Assembly (NCBI GenBank): GCA_003139095.1
Contig: PLHW01000041.1
Coordinates: 62,261 to 126,260, forward strand
Length of the DNA: 64,000 nt
Direction of reading: 5' to 3'
Origin: Acidobacteriaceae bacterium
GTDB lineage: Bacteria > Acidobacteriota > Terriglobia > Terriglobales > Acidobacteriaceae
Part shown: positions 19,033 to 27,714 of the stretch, piece after piece
Layout: every line of letters starts with the position of its first letter
Position numbering within the stretch: the stretch's first letter is position 1
Position numbers and translations under genes: made by a program
The notes under the pieces: generated by a model
Database searches by the model: none
What the model saw: only the letters and a program-made list of their open reading frames with translations
Told to the model about the DNA's origin: nothing

Positions 19033-20142
19033 GTGGCGAAGAAATCCCATTTCTACCCTGTGATCCTGGCTGGAGGCCGCGGCACGCGCTTCTGGCCGCT
19101 AAGCCGTAAGCGCCGCGCCAAGCAACTGCTGGCGCTCGACGGCAAGCAGACGATGATCCAGCAGACGGTGGCGCGCCTCTTGCCGCTCGCGCCGGCCAAA
19201 TGCTTTTGGGTTATCACAAATAACGACCTGCGGCCGGCAATGCTCCGGCAACTTCGGAAAATTCCGCCGCTGCAGATTGTCGCCGAACCCGCCGGCAGAA
19301 ACACCGCGCCGGCGATTGGGCTGGCGGCGTTTCTGCTGCTGCGGGAAAATCCCGATGCCGTGCTGGGACTTTTTCCCTCCGACCATGTGATCGCGCAGCC
19401 CCATCAGTTCCGCGCCACTCTAAAAAAAGGAATCGCGCTTGCCGCCGCGGGAGAAAATATTATCGTCCTCGGAATCAAGCCGACGCGGCCCGAGACTGGC
19501 TATGGATACATTGAAGCCGGGGAGAACGCGGCGGGTGGCGCCCAGCGCGTGCGCCGCTTCACTGAAAAACCCGACGCCGCCCGGGCAAGGCAGTTCGTGG
19601 AAGCGGGCAATTACTTCTGGAACAGCGGCATGTTTTTGTGGCGGGCCGACACGCTCGCCAACGCGTTGCTCGAGCACCTGCCGAAGACCGCCGCAATATT
19701 GGAGAAGATTGCGGCCGATTATGGTACGCGGAAGTTTGCCGCGACGTTTCGCAAGCTCTATCCAAAGTGCGAAAACATCAGCGTGGACTATGCGGTGCTT
19801 GAGCCGCGGTCGGCCCGGGGCGAAGAGCAGTCGCGGATCTTCTGTCTGCCCGCGAATTTTGGCTGGAATGATCTTGGATCCTGGGCGGCCCTGCACGAAC
19901 ACCAGGTCGCGAAAAGCAATCCAGCGAATGGCAATAAGTTGAGCGCGTCGGGAAGTTTTGCGCTGAATGGCAAAAATAATTACGTATATGCGCCAGGCAA
20001 ATTTGTTGCCGTGGTGGGCGTCAGCAACCTGGTCGTCGTCGAAACCGAAGATGCGTTGCTCATCACAGCGCTCGACCAGTCGCAGGATGTGGGCAAAGTG
20101 GTGAAGTATCTGGACGAGAAGAAGTTGAATAAATTAGTTTAA
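19033..20142 (+). CDS. manC: Mannose-1-phosphate guanylyltransferase
   Basis: A 369-residue enzyme making GDP-mannose from mannose-1-P and GTP. The N-terminal nucleotide-binding motif is LAGGRGTRFWPLSR. FPSDHVI, PETGYGYIEAG, FTEKPD and NFGWNDLGSW are characteristic. There is no fused isomerase domain, in line with manA being separate. The GTG start at 19033 leads straight into VAKKSHFYPVILAGG. It lies 58 bp after manA, so it is probably co-transcribed. GDP-mannose would feed exopolysaccharide or LPS. Confidence 0.92.
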   Translation: MAKKSHFYPVILAGGRGTRFWPLSRKRRAKQLLALDGKQTMIQQTVARLLPLAPAKCFWVITNNDLRPAMLRQLRKIPPLQIVAEPAGRNTAPAIGLAAFLLLRENPDAVLGLFPSDHVIAQPHQFRATLKKGIALAAAGENIIVLGIKPTRPETGYGYIEAGENAAGGAQRVRRFTEKPDAARARQFVEAGNYFWNSGMFLWRADTLANALLEHLPKTAAILEKIAADYGTRKFAATFRKLYPKCENISVDYAVLEPRSARGEEQSRIFCLPANFGWNDLGSWAALHEHQVAKSNPANGNKLSASGSFALNGKNNYVYAPGKFVAVVGVSNLVVVETEDALLITALDQSQDVGKVVKYLDEKKLNKLV

Positions 20143-20153
20143 GGTGCCCTCGT

Positions 20154-20230
20154 CATTCGTCCTTGGCAGACAATCGACGAACCACCACAGCCCAGCGAAC
20201 GACGAAGGACGAACGACTGACGACCAACGA
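20154..20230. repeat. 7-bp tandem repeat with opposed arms before the phosphomannomutase gene
   Basis: Right arm at 20196-20230 has five 7-bp units (CGAACGA, CGAAGGA, CGAACGA, CTGACGA, CCAACGA). The left arm at 20154-20166 pairs with 20206-20218 with one mismatch. The right arm ends six bases before the next ATG and occupies the Shine-Dalgarno position. Confidence 0.8.
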
Positions 20231-20236
20231 CCATAA

Positions 20237-21652
20237 ATGACTGACATTAAATTCGGCACCGACGGCTGGCGCGGCATTATTGCCGACGATTTTACCTTCG
20301 AGAACGTTCGACGCGTGGCGGGCGCCATTGCGTCTTATGTTCTAAATCATGAAAATCCGGCGAACGGCGTGATTATCGGATATGACACGCGCTTTGCCTC
20401 CGATCGCGGGGCGCGAATTGTCGCCGAAGTCATCGCCAGCGCCGGAATCCCGGTTCTCCTCTCCAACGATTACCTTCCCACGCCAACCGTTTCCTACAAC
20501 GTGAAAAACCTGGGCGCGGCGGGCGGCGTTATGGTGACGTCGAGTCACAATCCCTGGAATTGGAATGGGGTGAAATTCAAAGCCGGGTTTGGCGGCTCGG
20601 CGACGCCCGCAATCATGAAAGCGATTGAAGACGAACTTGGCGCGGGCGCGATGCCGAGCGGGCAACCGGCGCAAATCGAAACAGTCGATCTCAAGTCAGC
20701 CTACATCAAAGGCGTGTGCAAGTTCGCGGACCTCACCCTCATCCGCAAGGCCAACTTCAAATTCGCGATCGATTCCATGTACGGTTCCGGACGCGGCGTA
20801 CTGCCGGGAATCTTCGACAAGAATGGAATTCGGTACGTTGCGATTCGGCAAGAGGTCAATCCGCTCTTTCCCGGAATCAATCCCGAGCCCATTCTGCCGC
20901 ACGTTGCGCTGCTGCAGGAAACTGTGGTGAAGGAGAAGTGCCACGCCGGCCTCGTGACCGATGGCGACGCCGACCGCATTGGCGCAGTTGCGGAAGACGG
21001 CAGCTTCGTCGATGCGCACAAGTGCTTTGCGGTTTTGCTGAACTGGCTGCTGGTGCGGAAAAAATGGCCGGGCGACGTGGTGCGCGCGTTCAACACGACC
21101 GGCATGCTCGATCGCATCGCCGCCAAGCACGGACGAAAGCTGCACGAAGTGTCGATTGGATTTAAATACGCCGCGGACCTGATGATGGAACGGGAAATCC
21201 TGATCGCGGGCGAAGAGTCGGGTGGCATCGGATACGGGCGCTTTTTGCCGGAGCGAGACGGAATCCTGAACGCGTTGCTGCTGGCCAATGTGATGGCGGA
21301 AGAAGGAAAGCCGCTTGGGCAGTTGGTGGCCGACCTGCAAAAGGAATACGGGACACATTATTATGGTCGCCGCGATTTGCATATTTCCGATGAGTTGAAG
21401 AACGGCGCTGTGCGGCGCGCGGGCGATCCCGGGACCTCGAAGCTTGGCCCTTACACCGTGCTGCGCAAAGAGAATCGCGACGGCGTAAAACTGTTTCTAG
21501 ACGCGCCGAAAAACGGCAATGGCGCCGACGCCTGGGTGCTGTTTCGCGCTTCCGGCACCGAACGATTATTGCGCGTGTATGTCGAGGCGGCGACGCCCGA
21601 ACTGGTAAACGAGATTCTTGAAAACTCCGAGCAATTCGTGCAGCAAGGCTAA
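20237..21652 (+). CDS. Phosphomannomutase/phosphoglucomutase
   Basis: A 471-residue alpha-D-phosphohexomutase. The phosphoserine site is VMVTSSHNPWNWNG, the metal loop is TDGDADRIG, the sugar-binding loop is GEESGGIGYG and the phosphate-binding loop is RASGTERLLRVY. With manA and manC it completes mannose-6-P to mannose-1-P to GDP-mannose, but glucose-phosphate activity is also possible in this family. The ATG at 20237 directly follows a 7-bp repeat tract and lacks a normal Shine-Dalgarno. Confidence 0.9.
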   Translation: MTDIKFGTDGWRGIIADDFTFENVRRVAGAIASYVLNHENPANGVIIGYDTRFASDRGARIVAEVIASAGIPVLLSNDYLPTPTVSYNVKNLGAAGGVMVTSSHNPWNWNGVKFKAGFGGSATPAIMKAIEDELGAGAMPSGQPAQIETVDLKSAYIKGVCKFADLTLIRKANFKFAIDSMYGSGRGVLPGIFDKNGIRYVAIRQEVNPLFPGINPEPILPHVALLQETVVKEKCHAGLVTDGDADRIGAVAEDGSFVDAHKCFAVLLNWLLVRKKWPGDVVRAFNTTGMLDRIAAKHGRKLHEVSIGFKYAADLMMEREILIAGEESGGIGYGRFLPERDGILNALLLANVMAEEGKPLGQLVADLQKEYGTHYYGRRDLHISDELKNGAVRRAGDPGTSKLGPYTVLRKENRDGVKLFLDAPKNGNGADAWVLFRASGTERLLRVYVEAATPELVNEILENSEQFVQQG

Positions 21653-21807
21653 GGCCGGCGTTTGCTTTGGTAGAGTCGAGGCTGCAGGGCTCGCGAGGGA
21701 CAGGCCCCGTTTCTGTGGACTGGGTAAGTAAAACGCGCGTAGGCCCAGCACTTTCGTGGTCCGGCGCGTCGGCGCAACCGCGATAAGATAGAAGGAATCT
21801 CGGGGTC

Positions 21808-22947
21808 ATGAGCACAACGCAAACCATTACGCCACCAGCCGACTCGACCAAGGCGCACCGCTACAACACCATAAAGCGCTGGCTGGGCGTTGCCGACTTT
21901 GTGATCGGCTTCGGCCTGCTGGTGGTTTTGCTGGCGACGGGTTGGACGGCCGTTCTCCGCGATCTCGCGTATCGCGGCGGTGGCCAGAACTACACCTTGG
22001 CCGTTTTCTTTTACGTGCTCATGCTGATGGTGATCGGCAAAATCATTGGGCTGCCCCTGGATTACTATGGCTTTCGGCTGGAACATCGTTTTGAGCTTTC
22101 AAACCAGCGGCTGCGATCGTGGATATGGGATGAAGTCAAAGGTCTGCTGATTGGTTTGCTGCTCGGCACCGTCGTCGTTGAATTGATCTATCTTCTCTTG
22201 CGGCAGAATCCGCAGTATTGGTGGCTGATTGCCTGGGCCGTGTTCATGGGGCTTTTCGTACTCATGGCGCAACTGGCCCCGGTCATTTTGTTCCCGATTT
22301 TCTACAAGTTTGAGCCTCTCGACAATGAAGAGCTGAAGCGCCGGCTGGTTTTGCTGAGCGAGCGGGCCGGAACGCGGGTTCGCGGAGTTTATAAATGGAA
22401 TCTCTCGGAGAAGAGTAAGAAGGCAAACGCCGCGCTGACCGGCCTCGGCGCGACGCGGCGCATCATTCTGGCCGATACCTTGCTGAACTCATATTCGGAC
22501 GATGAGATTGAGGCGGTGCTGGCCCACGAACTCGGCCATCACGTGCATCGGCACATCTTAAAAAGCATTTTCGTGCAGGCTGGAATCACGCTGCTCGGTT
22601 TCTGGCTGGCCAATTCGGTTCTGCACTATGCCGTCGAAAGACGAAACATGTTCGACAGCATGTCGGATTTCGCAAATCTTCCGCTCCTGATCCTGGTTTC
22701 GACTGTGCTGTCGCTGCTCTTAATGCCGGCATTGAACGCATATTCGCGTTTCAACGAGCGTCAGGCGGACCGCTATTGCTTCCAGTCCGTTGCCAGCGTG
22801 GGCGCGTTCATCTCATCGATGAACAAACTTGCCGAGCAGAATCTTGCCGAGCGAACTCCTTCGCGATGGGTGGAATGCCTCTTCCATTCTCATCCTGCAA
22901 TCGCCAAGCGAGTTGCGGCCGCCGAGGGTTGGGCACGTGCGCACTAA
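21808..22947 (+). CDS. M48 family (Ste24-like) membrane metalloprotease
   Basis: A 379-residue membrane protein with about six to seven helices and the zinc motif AHELGHHVHRH (HExxH). The downstream NERQADRYCF segment supplies the third ligand Glu. The topology and the SNQRLRSWIWDEVKG segment match CAAX-prenyl-protease/Ste24 homologues, which in bacteria act in membrane protein quality control. It is a full-length member. It is convergent with kdsB. Confidence 0.92.
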   Translation: MSTTQTITPPADSTKAHRYNTIKRWLGVADFVIGFGLLVVLLATGWTAVLRDLAYRGGGQNYTLAVFFYVLMLMVIGKIIGLPLDYYGFRLEHRFELSNQRLRSWIWDEVKGLLIGLLLGTVVVELIYLLLRQNPQYWWLIAWAVFMGLFVLMAQLAPVILFPIFYKFEPLDNEELKRRLVLLSERAGTRVRGVYKWNLSEKSKKANAALTGLGATRRIILADTLLNSYSDDEIEAVLAHELGHHVHRHILKSIFVQAGITLLGFWLANSVLHYAVERRNMFDSMSDFANLPLLILVSTVLSLLLMPALNAYSRFNERQADRYCFQSVASVGAFISSMNKLAEQNLAERTPSRWVECLFHSHPAIAKRVAAAEGWARAH

Positions 22948-22988
22948 CAAATGCTCAGTTGAGCGCGCAGATTGGCAGAAGTACAACC

Positions 22989-23708
22989 CTACCGTTTTTG
23001 CAGGATTTTCTCGACTCGCCGCAAATCGTCTTCTGTATCTACCCCCACAGTGTCAAACGGCGTTTCGGCCACATAGATCTGCACTCCGTTTTCCAGAAAT
23101 CGCAATTGTTCCAGCCGCTCGCTCTGCTCGAGGGCCGATTCCGGCCAACCTACAAATTTCTCAAGCGCGGCTTTGCGATATCCGTAGAAGCCGAGGTGCT
23201 TAAAGTACGCCGGGCGTATGCCGTCGCGATCATGCGGAATCGTAGCTCGGGAAAAATAGAGCGCGCGCCCGGAACTGTCCGTCACGACCTTTACCGCGCT
23301 CGGATTATTCACGTCCTCATCCGCCGCCAACGTTTTCAGAGTTCCAACTTCGACCCTCGCATCGCGCATTACGCCAAGCAGGCTCTCAACGTGCTCGGGA
23401 CGAGTGAGCGGCTCGTCGCCTTGGATGTTGAGATATACGTCGGCCGGGATGGCAGTCGAGATCTCATGCACGCGCTCGGTGCCCGAGCGGTGCGTCGCCG
23501 AGGTCATTTGCACGTTGAAGCCCTGGGCTTCGCAAAATTCCTGTATCTCTTGGGAGTCAGTCGCCACGACCACTTCGTGCAGCGCCGGCGCGCGTCGCAC
23601 CGCGCGATACACCCATGACAACAGCGGCGTGCCGCCAATTTCACGTAACATTTTGCGAGGAAGGCGAGTCGAAGCCAACCGCGCCGGGATTACAGCGACG
23701 ACTTTCAT
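22989..23708 (-). CDS. kdsB: 3-deoxy-manno-octulosonate cytidylyltransferase
   Basis: A 239-residue enzyme activating Kdo as CMP-Kdo for lipid A-core assembly. Motifs: VIPARLASTRLPRKML at the N-terminus, VATDSQEI, INIQGDEPL-like (LNIQGDEPLTRPEHVE) and the Kdo-binding HLGFYGYRKAALEKF. The start is set at 23708, where the protein begins MKVVAVIPAR with CTGGAG five bases before. Its presence implies a Gram-negative outer membrane with Kdo-containing LPS. Confidence 0.95.
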   Translation of the reverse strand: MKVVAVIPARLASTRLPRKMLREIGGTPLLSWVYRAVRRAPALHEVVVATDSQEIQEFCEAQGFNVQMTSATHRSGTERVHEISTAIPADVYLNIQGDEPLTRPEHVESLLGVMRDARVEVGTLKTLAADEDVNNPSAVKVVTDSSGRALYFSRATIPHDRDGIRPAYFKHLGFYGYRKAALEKFVGWPESALEQSERLEQLRFLENGVQIYVAETPFDTVGVDTEDDLRRVEKILQKR

Positions 23709-23752
23709 CGAACTCCAGTTTCGCACGCCCATGGGCAACTTGGCATGGAAAC

Positions 23753-23786
23753 AAAAAAAGCCGCCATCAAGAAAGCGGATGGCGGC
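23753..23786 (-). terminator. Rho-independent terminator of the PEP-CTERM gene
   Basis: On the minus strand, GCCGCCATC and GATGGCGGC form a 9-bp stem followed by seven T residues. It lies 30 bp after the stop of the PEP-CTERM gene and just before the kdsB ribosome-binding site. Confidence 0.85.
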
Positions 23787-23815
23787 TGTCAGAAAAGGAG
23801 CGAGGAAATTATGCG

Positions 23816-24439
23816 TTACGGGTGAACCAACTTCCGGCGAACAACTACGGCGATGCAGATCAGGCCAGTGGAAAGCAGGAGCAGACTCTCAGGTTCGGGA
23901 GTTGACGCAGTACCGCGTCCGATAAACTCCTGTGGCCCCACACCAGGCTTCGAACCGACCGCCGTATACAGAACAAGCCCTTTGAAATAACGATCTCCCG
24001 TGTGCTTGGCCAGGAATAGTTCTTGTTTGTCCAAAGCCAAAACCTGCGGGTTCGTCGTGATTCCGGACGTGAATAGATTCCACAGCGCCCAGTTGCCAAT
24101 GTTGGCGTCGATCGCACCACTCGTGACGCCAAGAAAAATCAGCCCGGCAGCCTTGTAGTCGAGAACGTTCTTGCCGAACATACCCTTGCCGGCGAGTAGT
24201 CCAGTCACGTTCGCAGTCCAACTCTCTCCTTGCGTGATGCGATTGTTGAACGCGTCGCACATCATCGCCGTCGGCTGGCCGCCGTTGATTGAGAAGTAGT
24301 ACGGATACGTGTAGAAGCCGCCCATATTATTCGAGCCGGGGTAGAGAAACGTCATGCTGACCGTCATCGGATCGGCAAAAGCAAACGCGGAGAGCGATAG
24401 TGCCACGACCAGCAGAAGAATTGAGCGGCGAATCAGCAC
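23816..24439 (-). CDS. PEP-CTERM-anchored secreted protein
   Basis: A 207-residue exported protein. It has an N-terminal signal peptide (residues 1-22, ending FAFA) and a C-terminal PEP-CTERM sorting signal: TPEPES, a hydrophobic helix, then RRK. This is the tripartite signal cleaved by exosortase in EPS-producing Gram-negatives; no exosortase gene is in the window. The mature region is unrecognised and contains a single Cys. The start is GTG at 24439 with TAGGAGG seven bases upstream. The gene ends in a terminator. Confidence 0.85.
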   Translation of the reverse strand: MLIRRSILLLVVALSLSAFAFADPMTVSMTFLYPGSNNMGGFYTYPYYFSINGGQPTAMMCDAFNNRITQGESWTANVTGLLAGKGMFGKNVLDYKAAGLIFLGVTSGAIDANIGNWALWNLFTSGITTNPQVLALDKQELFLAKHTGDRYFKGLVLYTAVGSKPGVGPQEFIGRGTASTPEPESLLLLSTGLICIAVVVRRKLVHP

Positions 24440-24718
24440 GTATATGCCTCCTAGTCGAATCTGGTTACTGTCGAAAATCTGTTCAGGGGAGACACTGTGA
24501 AAAGGTGCAATGCAGCTGCCACGCTGCGTGGGCGAGTTTCTCTTTCGTCGCAAGCACTTGCCGAGGGCGAGAAGCGGAAGATGAAAACTTTTTCACTAGT
24601 AGGGCATCGGGCTGTGGAATTCAGCGGGTGGAAGTAATCGGAAGATGGTAACCACTGGGCGAAAGCATGAGGCCGTGCCTCGAAAACCCGTGCCGGACGC
24701 GCCTTTCCGTGGGCTTCC

Positions 24719-25306
24719 CTACTGCGTGCTGCCTGCGGCGTGAAATTTCACGTCTACCATGTTGGCGACTCGCAAAAACAGCACGCTCGGATTTTTCATT
24801 CCCCACTTCGCGTAAGGAACCTGAAAGTCCGCTTTGGCGCCCCAGTCGTGCCCCTCAATATGAACCGTGACCGGGATCGTGATTTCATGATCCGCGCCGT
24901 GAATAGAGAATATGCCATGCACCTGGAGGGTGGAATCACCGGATTCCGCAAGCGTTCCATCGGCGCGATCGGGACGAAAAGAAATTTCCGGAAAACGGCC
25001 GCTCTCGATCACGTCCTTGTGCATCTTCTTGTCGCGCGCATCGCTGCCTGTCTTGCCGCTCGTGGCATCGAAGACAATTTCTCCACTCGCCTTCCCCGTC
25101 GCAGGTTCGTAGTCAATGCCGCCGCGTTTCATCGCGAATGAACCTTCCACGGTGTGAAAGTTGCCATTGAGAAGAATTTCCGCACCGCTGCGGGTGGGAT
25201 CGACTTGCAAATGCAGTTTGGGTTTGGCCAACGCCCCTTGCGCACCCAGCAATTGCGCCGACAACAGCAGTACCACGAGCGAAAGAACAATTCTGTATTT
25301 CGTCAT
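24719..25306 (-). CDS. YceI-family periplasmic lipid-binding protein
   Basis: A 195-residue protein: signal peptide (1-26), then a YceI lipocalin-like barrel of about 165 residues. Family features include DPTRSGAEILLNGNFHTVEGSF, the FPEISFRPD strand, IHGADHEITIPVTV and the closing PSVLFLRVANMVDVKF. YceI proteins bind polyisoprenoid or other amphiphilic chains in the periplasm. It lies 20 bp after the FAD oxidoreductase gene and the type III PKS on the same strand, so its cargo may be the product of that locus (inference). Confidence 0.9.
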   Translation of the reverse strand: MTKYRIVLSLVVLLLSAQLLGAQGALAKPKLHLQVDPTRSGAEILLNGNFHTVEGSFAMKRGGIDYEPATGKASGEIVFDATSGKTGSDARDKKMHKDVIESGRFPEISFRPDRADGTLAESGDSTLQVHGIFSIHGADHEITIPVTVHIEGHDWGAKADFQVPYAKWGMKNPSVLFLRVANMVDVKFHAAGSTQ

Positions 25307-25326
25307 GAAAGTTGGATTATTCAATT

Positions 25327-26442
25327 TCAGGCAGTAAGAATTTGCCAGCCGAGCGAGATCCCATTTGTAACGAAATCGCGGACGGAGCCTTCGCCGACAT
25401 GCATAGCGAGCATTCCCGCAAACGAGCGCGGTTTCGATTCGAAAGCCCGCATCGTGCGCTCGCGAAGGCTGTCGTGCTTTCCCATCAGCAGCATCATTCG
25501 AGCCATGAGCGACGGGCGGCGAATCAAGCGGCGATGCTCAATCTCGTAGCGGGCAAGGTCGCCCTCCGCCAGACAGTCGGCCAGCAGCGCGGCCTGCCGA
25601 AATGCGAGGCACAGCCCTTCTCCCGTAATAGCGTCCACCCCGCCGGAGGCGTCGCCGACCAGCGCCGTACGCTCGCGATATACGCGCCGCAATTTCCGGC
25701 TCACCGTAATTGCACCACGTTCGCTGGATGTATGCTCTGCGCCCTTGAGACGCGCCGCCAGGTCCGGAAACTGCGCGAGCGCATCATCGACCCGCAAGTG
25801 CGAATCCGAACTGATCGACGCCAAACAGATTTCCTTGCGGCCGAGGGGCGTAAGGTACAATTGGCACTCGTCGCCCCAGTACAGTTCCATGAAATCACTC
25901 CAGGGCTCGATGCGATAGTGCCGCCGGAATCCGAATCGAGTACCCTCCCTCCGCTGACGATCCAGCCCGGCCCAGCGCCGGACGCGCGAATTCGATCCAT
26001 CGGCGCCCACAATCCAGCGCGCGCGAATCAAATCGCGCGACGTACGGATGCCGTCCGCATGCAGTCCCGTAACCGACGTCTGCCAAAGCATGGAAACACC
26101 GCATGCGTCCGCGTGCTCGGTGAGAACGCGATGCAGCGCGGTGCGGCGCATGCCAAACGCATGGCCGTGAGGAAATAGCGCCTCCGCTTTTTTCCCGCCG
26201 CTCAAAAACCGAATCCCGCGAAACGCAAAGTACTCCGCGGGAGGCACCACGATCCCCAACTCACGCAGGGACTCAATGCCATCCGGCATCAGGCCTTCGC
26301 CACAAGCCTTATCGATAGGCGGAGTCCCGCTGTCGACAACAACGACGCTCAGCCCGCGGCGGCGCACTGCAATTGCCGTCGCCAGGCCGGCGGGCCCTCC
26401 ACCCGCGACCACCACGTCAACTGGACTTGAAAAAGCGTTCAC
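25327..26442 (-). CDS. FAD-dependent oxidoreductase/monooxygenase of the geranylgeranyl-reductase type
   Basis: A 371-residue flavoprotein. The N-terminal dinucleotide fold is VVVAGGGPAGLATAIAVRRRG. The middle RWIVGADGSNSRVRRWAGL (GD-type motif) and the C-terminal ALVGDASGGVDAITGEGLCLAF complete the FAD site. This is the group-A hydroxylase/geranylgeranyl reductase superfamily. Members beside type III PKS genes commonly hydroxylate, oxidise or reduce the phenolic lipid product. The start is GTG at 26442 with only a weak ribosome-binding site, 54 bp after the PKS stop, so coupling is likely. Confidence 0.85.
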   Translation of the reverse strand: MNAFSSPVDVVVAGGGPAGLATAIAVRRRGLSVVVVDSGTPPIDKACGEGLMPDGIESLRELGIVVPPAEYFAFRGIRFLSGGKKAEALFPHGHAFGMRRTALHRVLTEHADACGVSMLWQTSVTGLHADGIRTSRDLIRARWIVGADGSNSRVRRWAGLDRQRREGTRFGFRRHYRIEPWSDFMELYWGDECQLYLTPLGRKEICLASISSDSHLRVDDALAQFPDLAARLKGAEHTSSERGAITVSRKLRRVYRERTALVGDASGGVDAITGEGLCLAFRQAALLADCLAEGDLARYEIEHRRLIRRPSLMARMMLLMGKHDSLRERTMRAFESKPRSFAGMLAMHVGEGSVRDFVTNGISLGWQILTA

Positions 26443-26496
26443 GATTATGAATTCCGTAAATGTTTTGCACTCGCCCGCGAGCTACGTTCACTCTCG

Positions 26497-27555
26497 CTAC
26501 CACTGCAGCAGCACAAATTCCGAACAAAAACCGGGGCCCATGGCCGCCAGCATCCCGAGCGTGCCCCGCTCCGGCCGCCGGTTCTTCATGACCTCATCGA
26601 GCACTACCAGCACCGACGCGGACGACAAATTGCCGGTCCGGCGCAAACAATCCCACGATGCGTCCAGTTGTCCATTGCTGAGCGCCAGCGCCTCGGCCGT
26701 CGCTTCCAGAATCTTCGGACCGCCCGTGTGCAGAACCCAGCTGCCAATATCGGCGCGTGTCAGGCCGCGTGAAGAAAGAAAGTCATCGACATCGTGTCCC
26801 AGGTTCTTCCGCACCAGGTTCGGCACGTCGCGCGAAAGCACGATGCGGAAGCCCTTTTCCGATATGGCCCAGCCCATCATCTCTTCCGTATTCGGATAGA
26901 AAACCGAGCGCGTAGCGAGAATCGTTGGCCCCGCAACACCGGGGAGCACACAATCCGCGCCGGCCACAATCACAGCGGCCGCGCCATCGCCGAAAAGTCC
27001 CGCCGAAATTAGATTCGCCATCGAAAGATCTTCGCGCTGCAATGTAAGCGAGCAGAGTTCGACTGAGAGTAAAACCGCAATCTGGCCGGGATTGGCCTTC
27101 ACGTAATCGGCGGCCTGCGAAATTCCGGCAGCGCCCGCTACGCAGCCCAATCCGAAAATCGGCACGCGCCGGATGTGGCGGCACAGGCCCATTTTGTTGA
27201 CCAGCAGCGCGTCGATGGACGGGCTCGAGATCCCAGTGACCGACGTAAAAAAGAAAGCGCCCAGTTCGCCTGCCTTCAGTCCGGCTCCGGCCAGAGCGTC
27301 ACTAACAGCTCGTTCTCCCAATTCGGTTGCCGTGCGAATCCAATGGCCGTTGGCCTCGCCCCATGTCCGCATGGTCAGATACTCTTCTTTTGGAACAGCC
27401 AGAAAACGCCCGGCCACGCCGACGTGCCGATGCAGTCGCCGCAGCACAGTCGGGTTGTCGATCCGGTCGCCCCAGTATTGCTGCAACGCGGCAAGCAATT
27501 CGTCCTGCGAGTAGTAGTGCTTGGGAAATGCGCTGGCTGTGCTGACGATTTGCAT
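26497..27555 (-). CDS. Type III polyketide synthase (chalcone/stilbene synthase family)
   Basis: A 352-residue thiolase-fold synthase. The catalytic triad is visible: Cys138 in FGLGCVAGAAG, His276 in LHTGGPK and Asn309 in RTGNLSSASV. Such enzymes extend an acyl-CoA starter with malonyl-CoA and cyclise it to resorcinols, pyrones or phloroglucinols; the starter cannot be read from sequence. Length is typical for the bacterial family. The upstream gap shares an unusual 21-23 bp motif with the aminotransferase promoter region. Confidence 0.92.
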   Translation of the reverse strand: MQIVSTASAFPKHYYSQDELLAALQQYWGDRIDNPTVLRRLHRHVGVAGRFLAVPKEEYLTMRTWGEANGHWIRTATELGERAVSDALAGAGLKAGELGAFFFTSVTGISSPSIDALLVNKMGLCRHIRRVPIFGLGCVAGAAGISQAADYVKANPGQIAVLLSVELCSLTLQREDLSMANLISAGLFGDGAAAVIVAGADCVLPGVAGPTILATRSVFYPNTEEMMGWAISEKGFRIVLSRDVPNLVRKNLGHDVDDFLSSRGLTRADIGSWVLHTGGPKILEATAEALALSNGQLDASWDCLRRTGNLSSASVLVVLDEVMKNRRPERGTLGMLAAMGPGFCSEFVLLQW

Positions 27556-27693
27556 AGTCGATGCGAATCCTTATCGGCGCTGTACCTGTCATGACGATAC
27601 AGAAAGTGCAAGCATCGCGCGCCCTGCCCCACTGTGGGACACTCATCGTTCTCGGCTCTTCCGGCTTGAAGAAAGTTACGCGGCAGAGTATCC

Positions 27694-27714
27694 AATCTTA
27701 GATGCGCGCTAAAG
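27694..27714 (-). promoter_or_regulatory. Shared motif upstream of the type III PKS
   Basis: AATCT, two variable bases, then GATGCGCGC and TAAAG. A near-identical copy lies at 29138-29160 upstream of the aminotransferase. This copy is about 138 bp before the PKS start and overlaps the aminotransferase stop codon. Confidence 0.4.
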
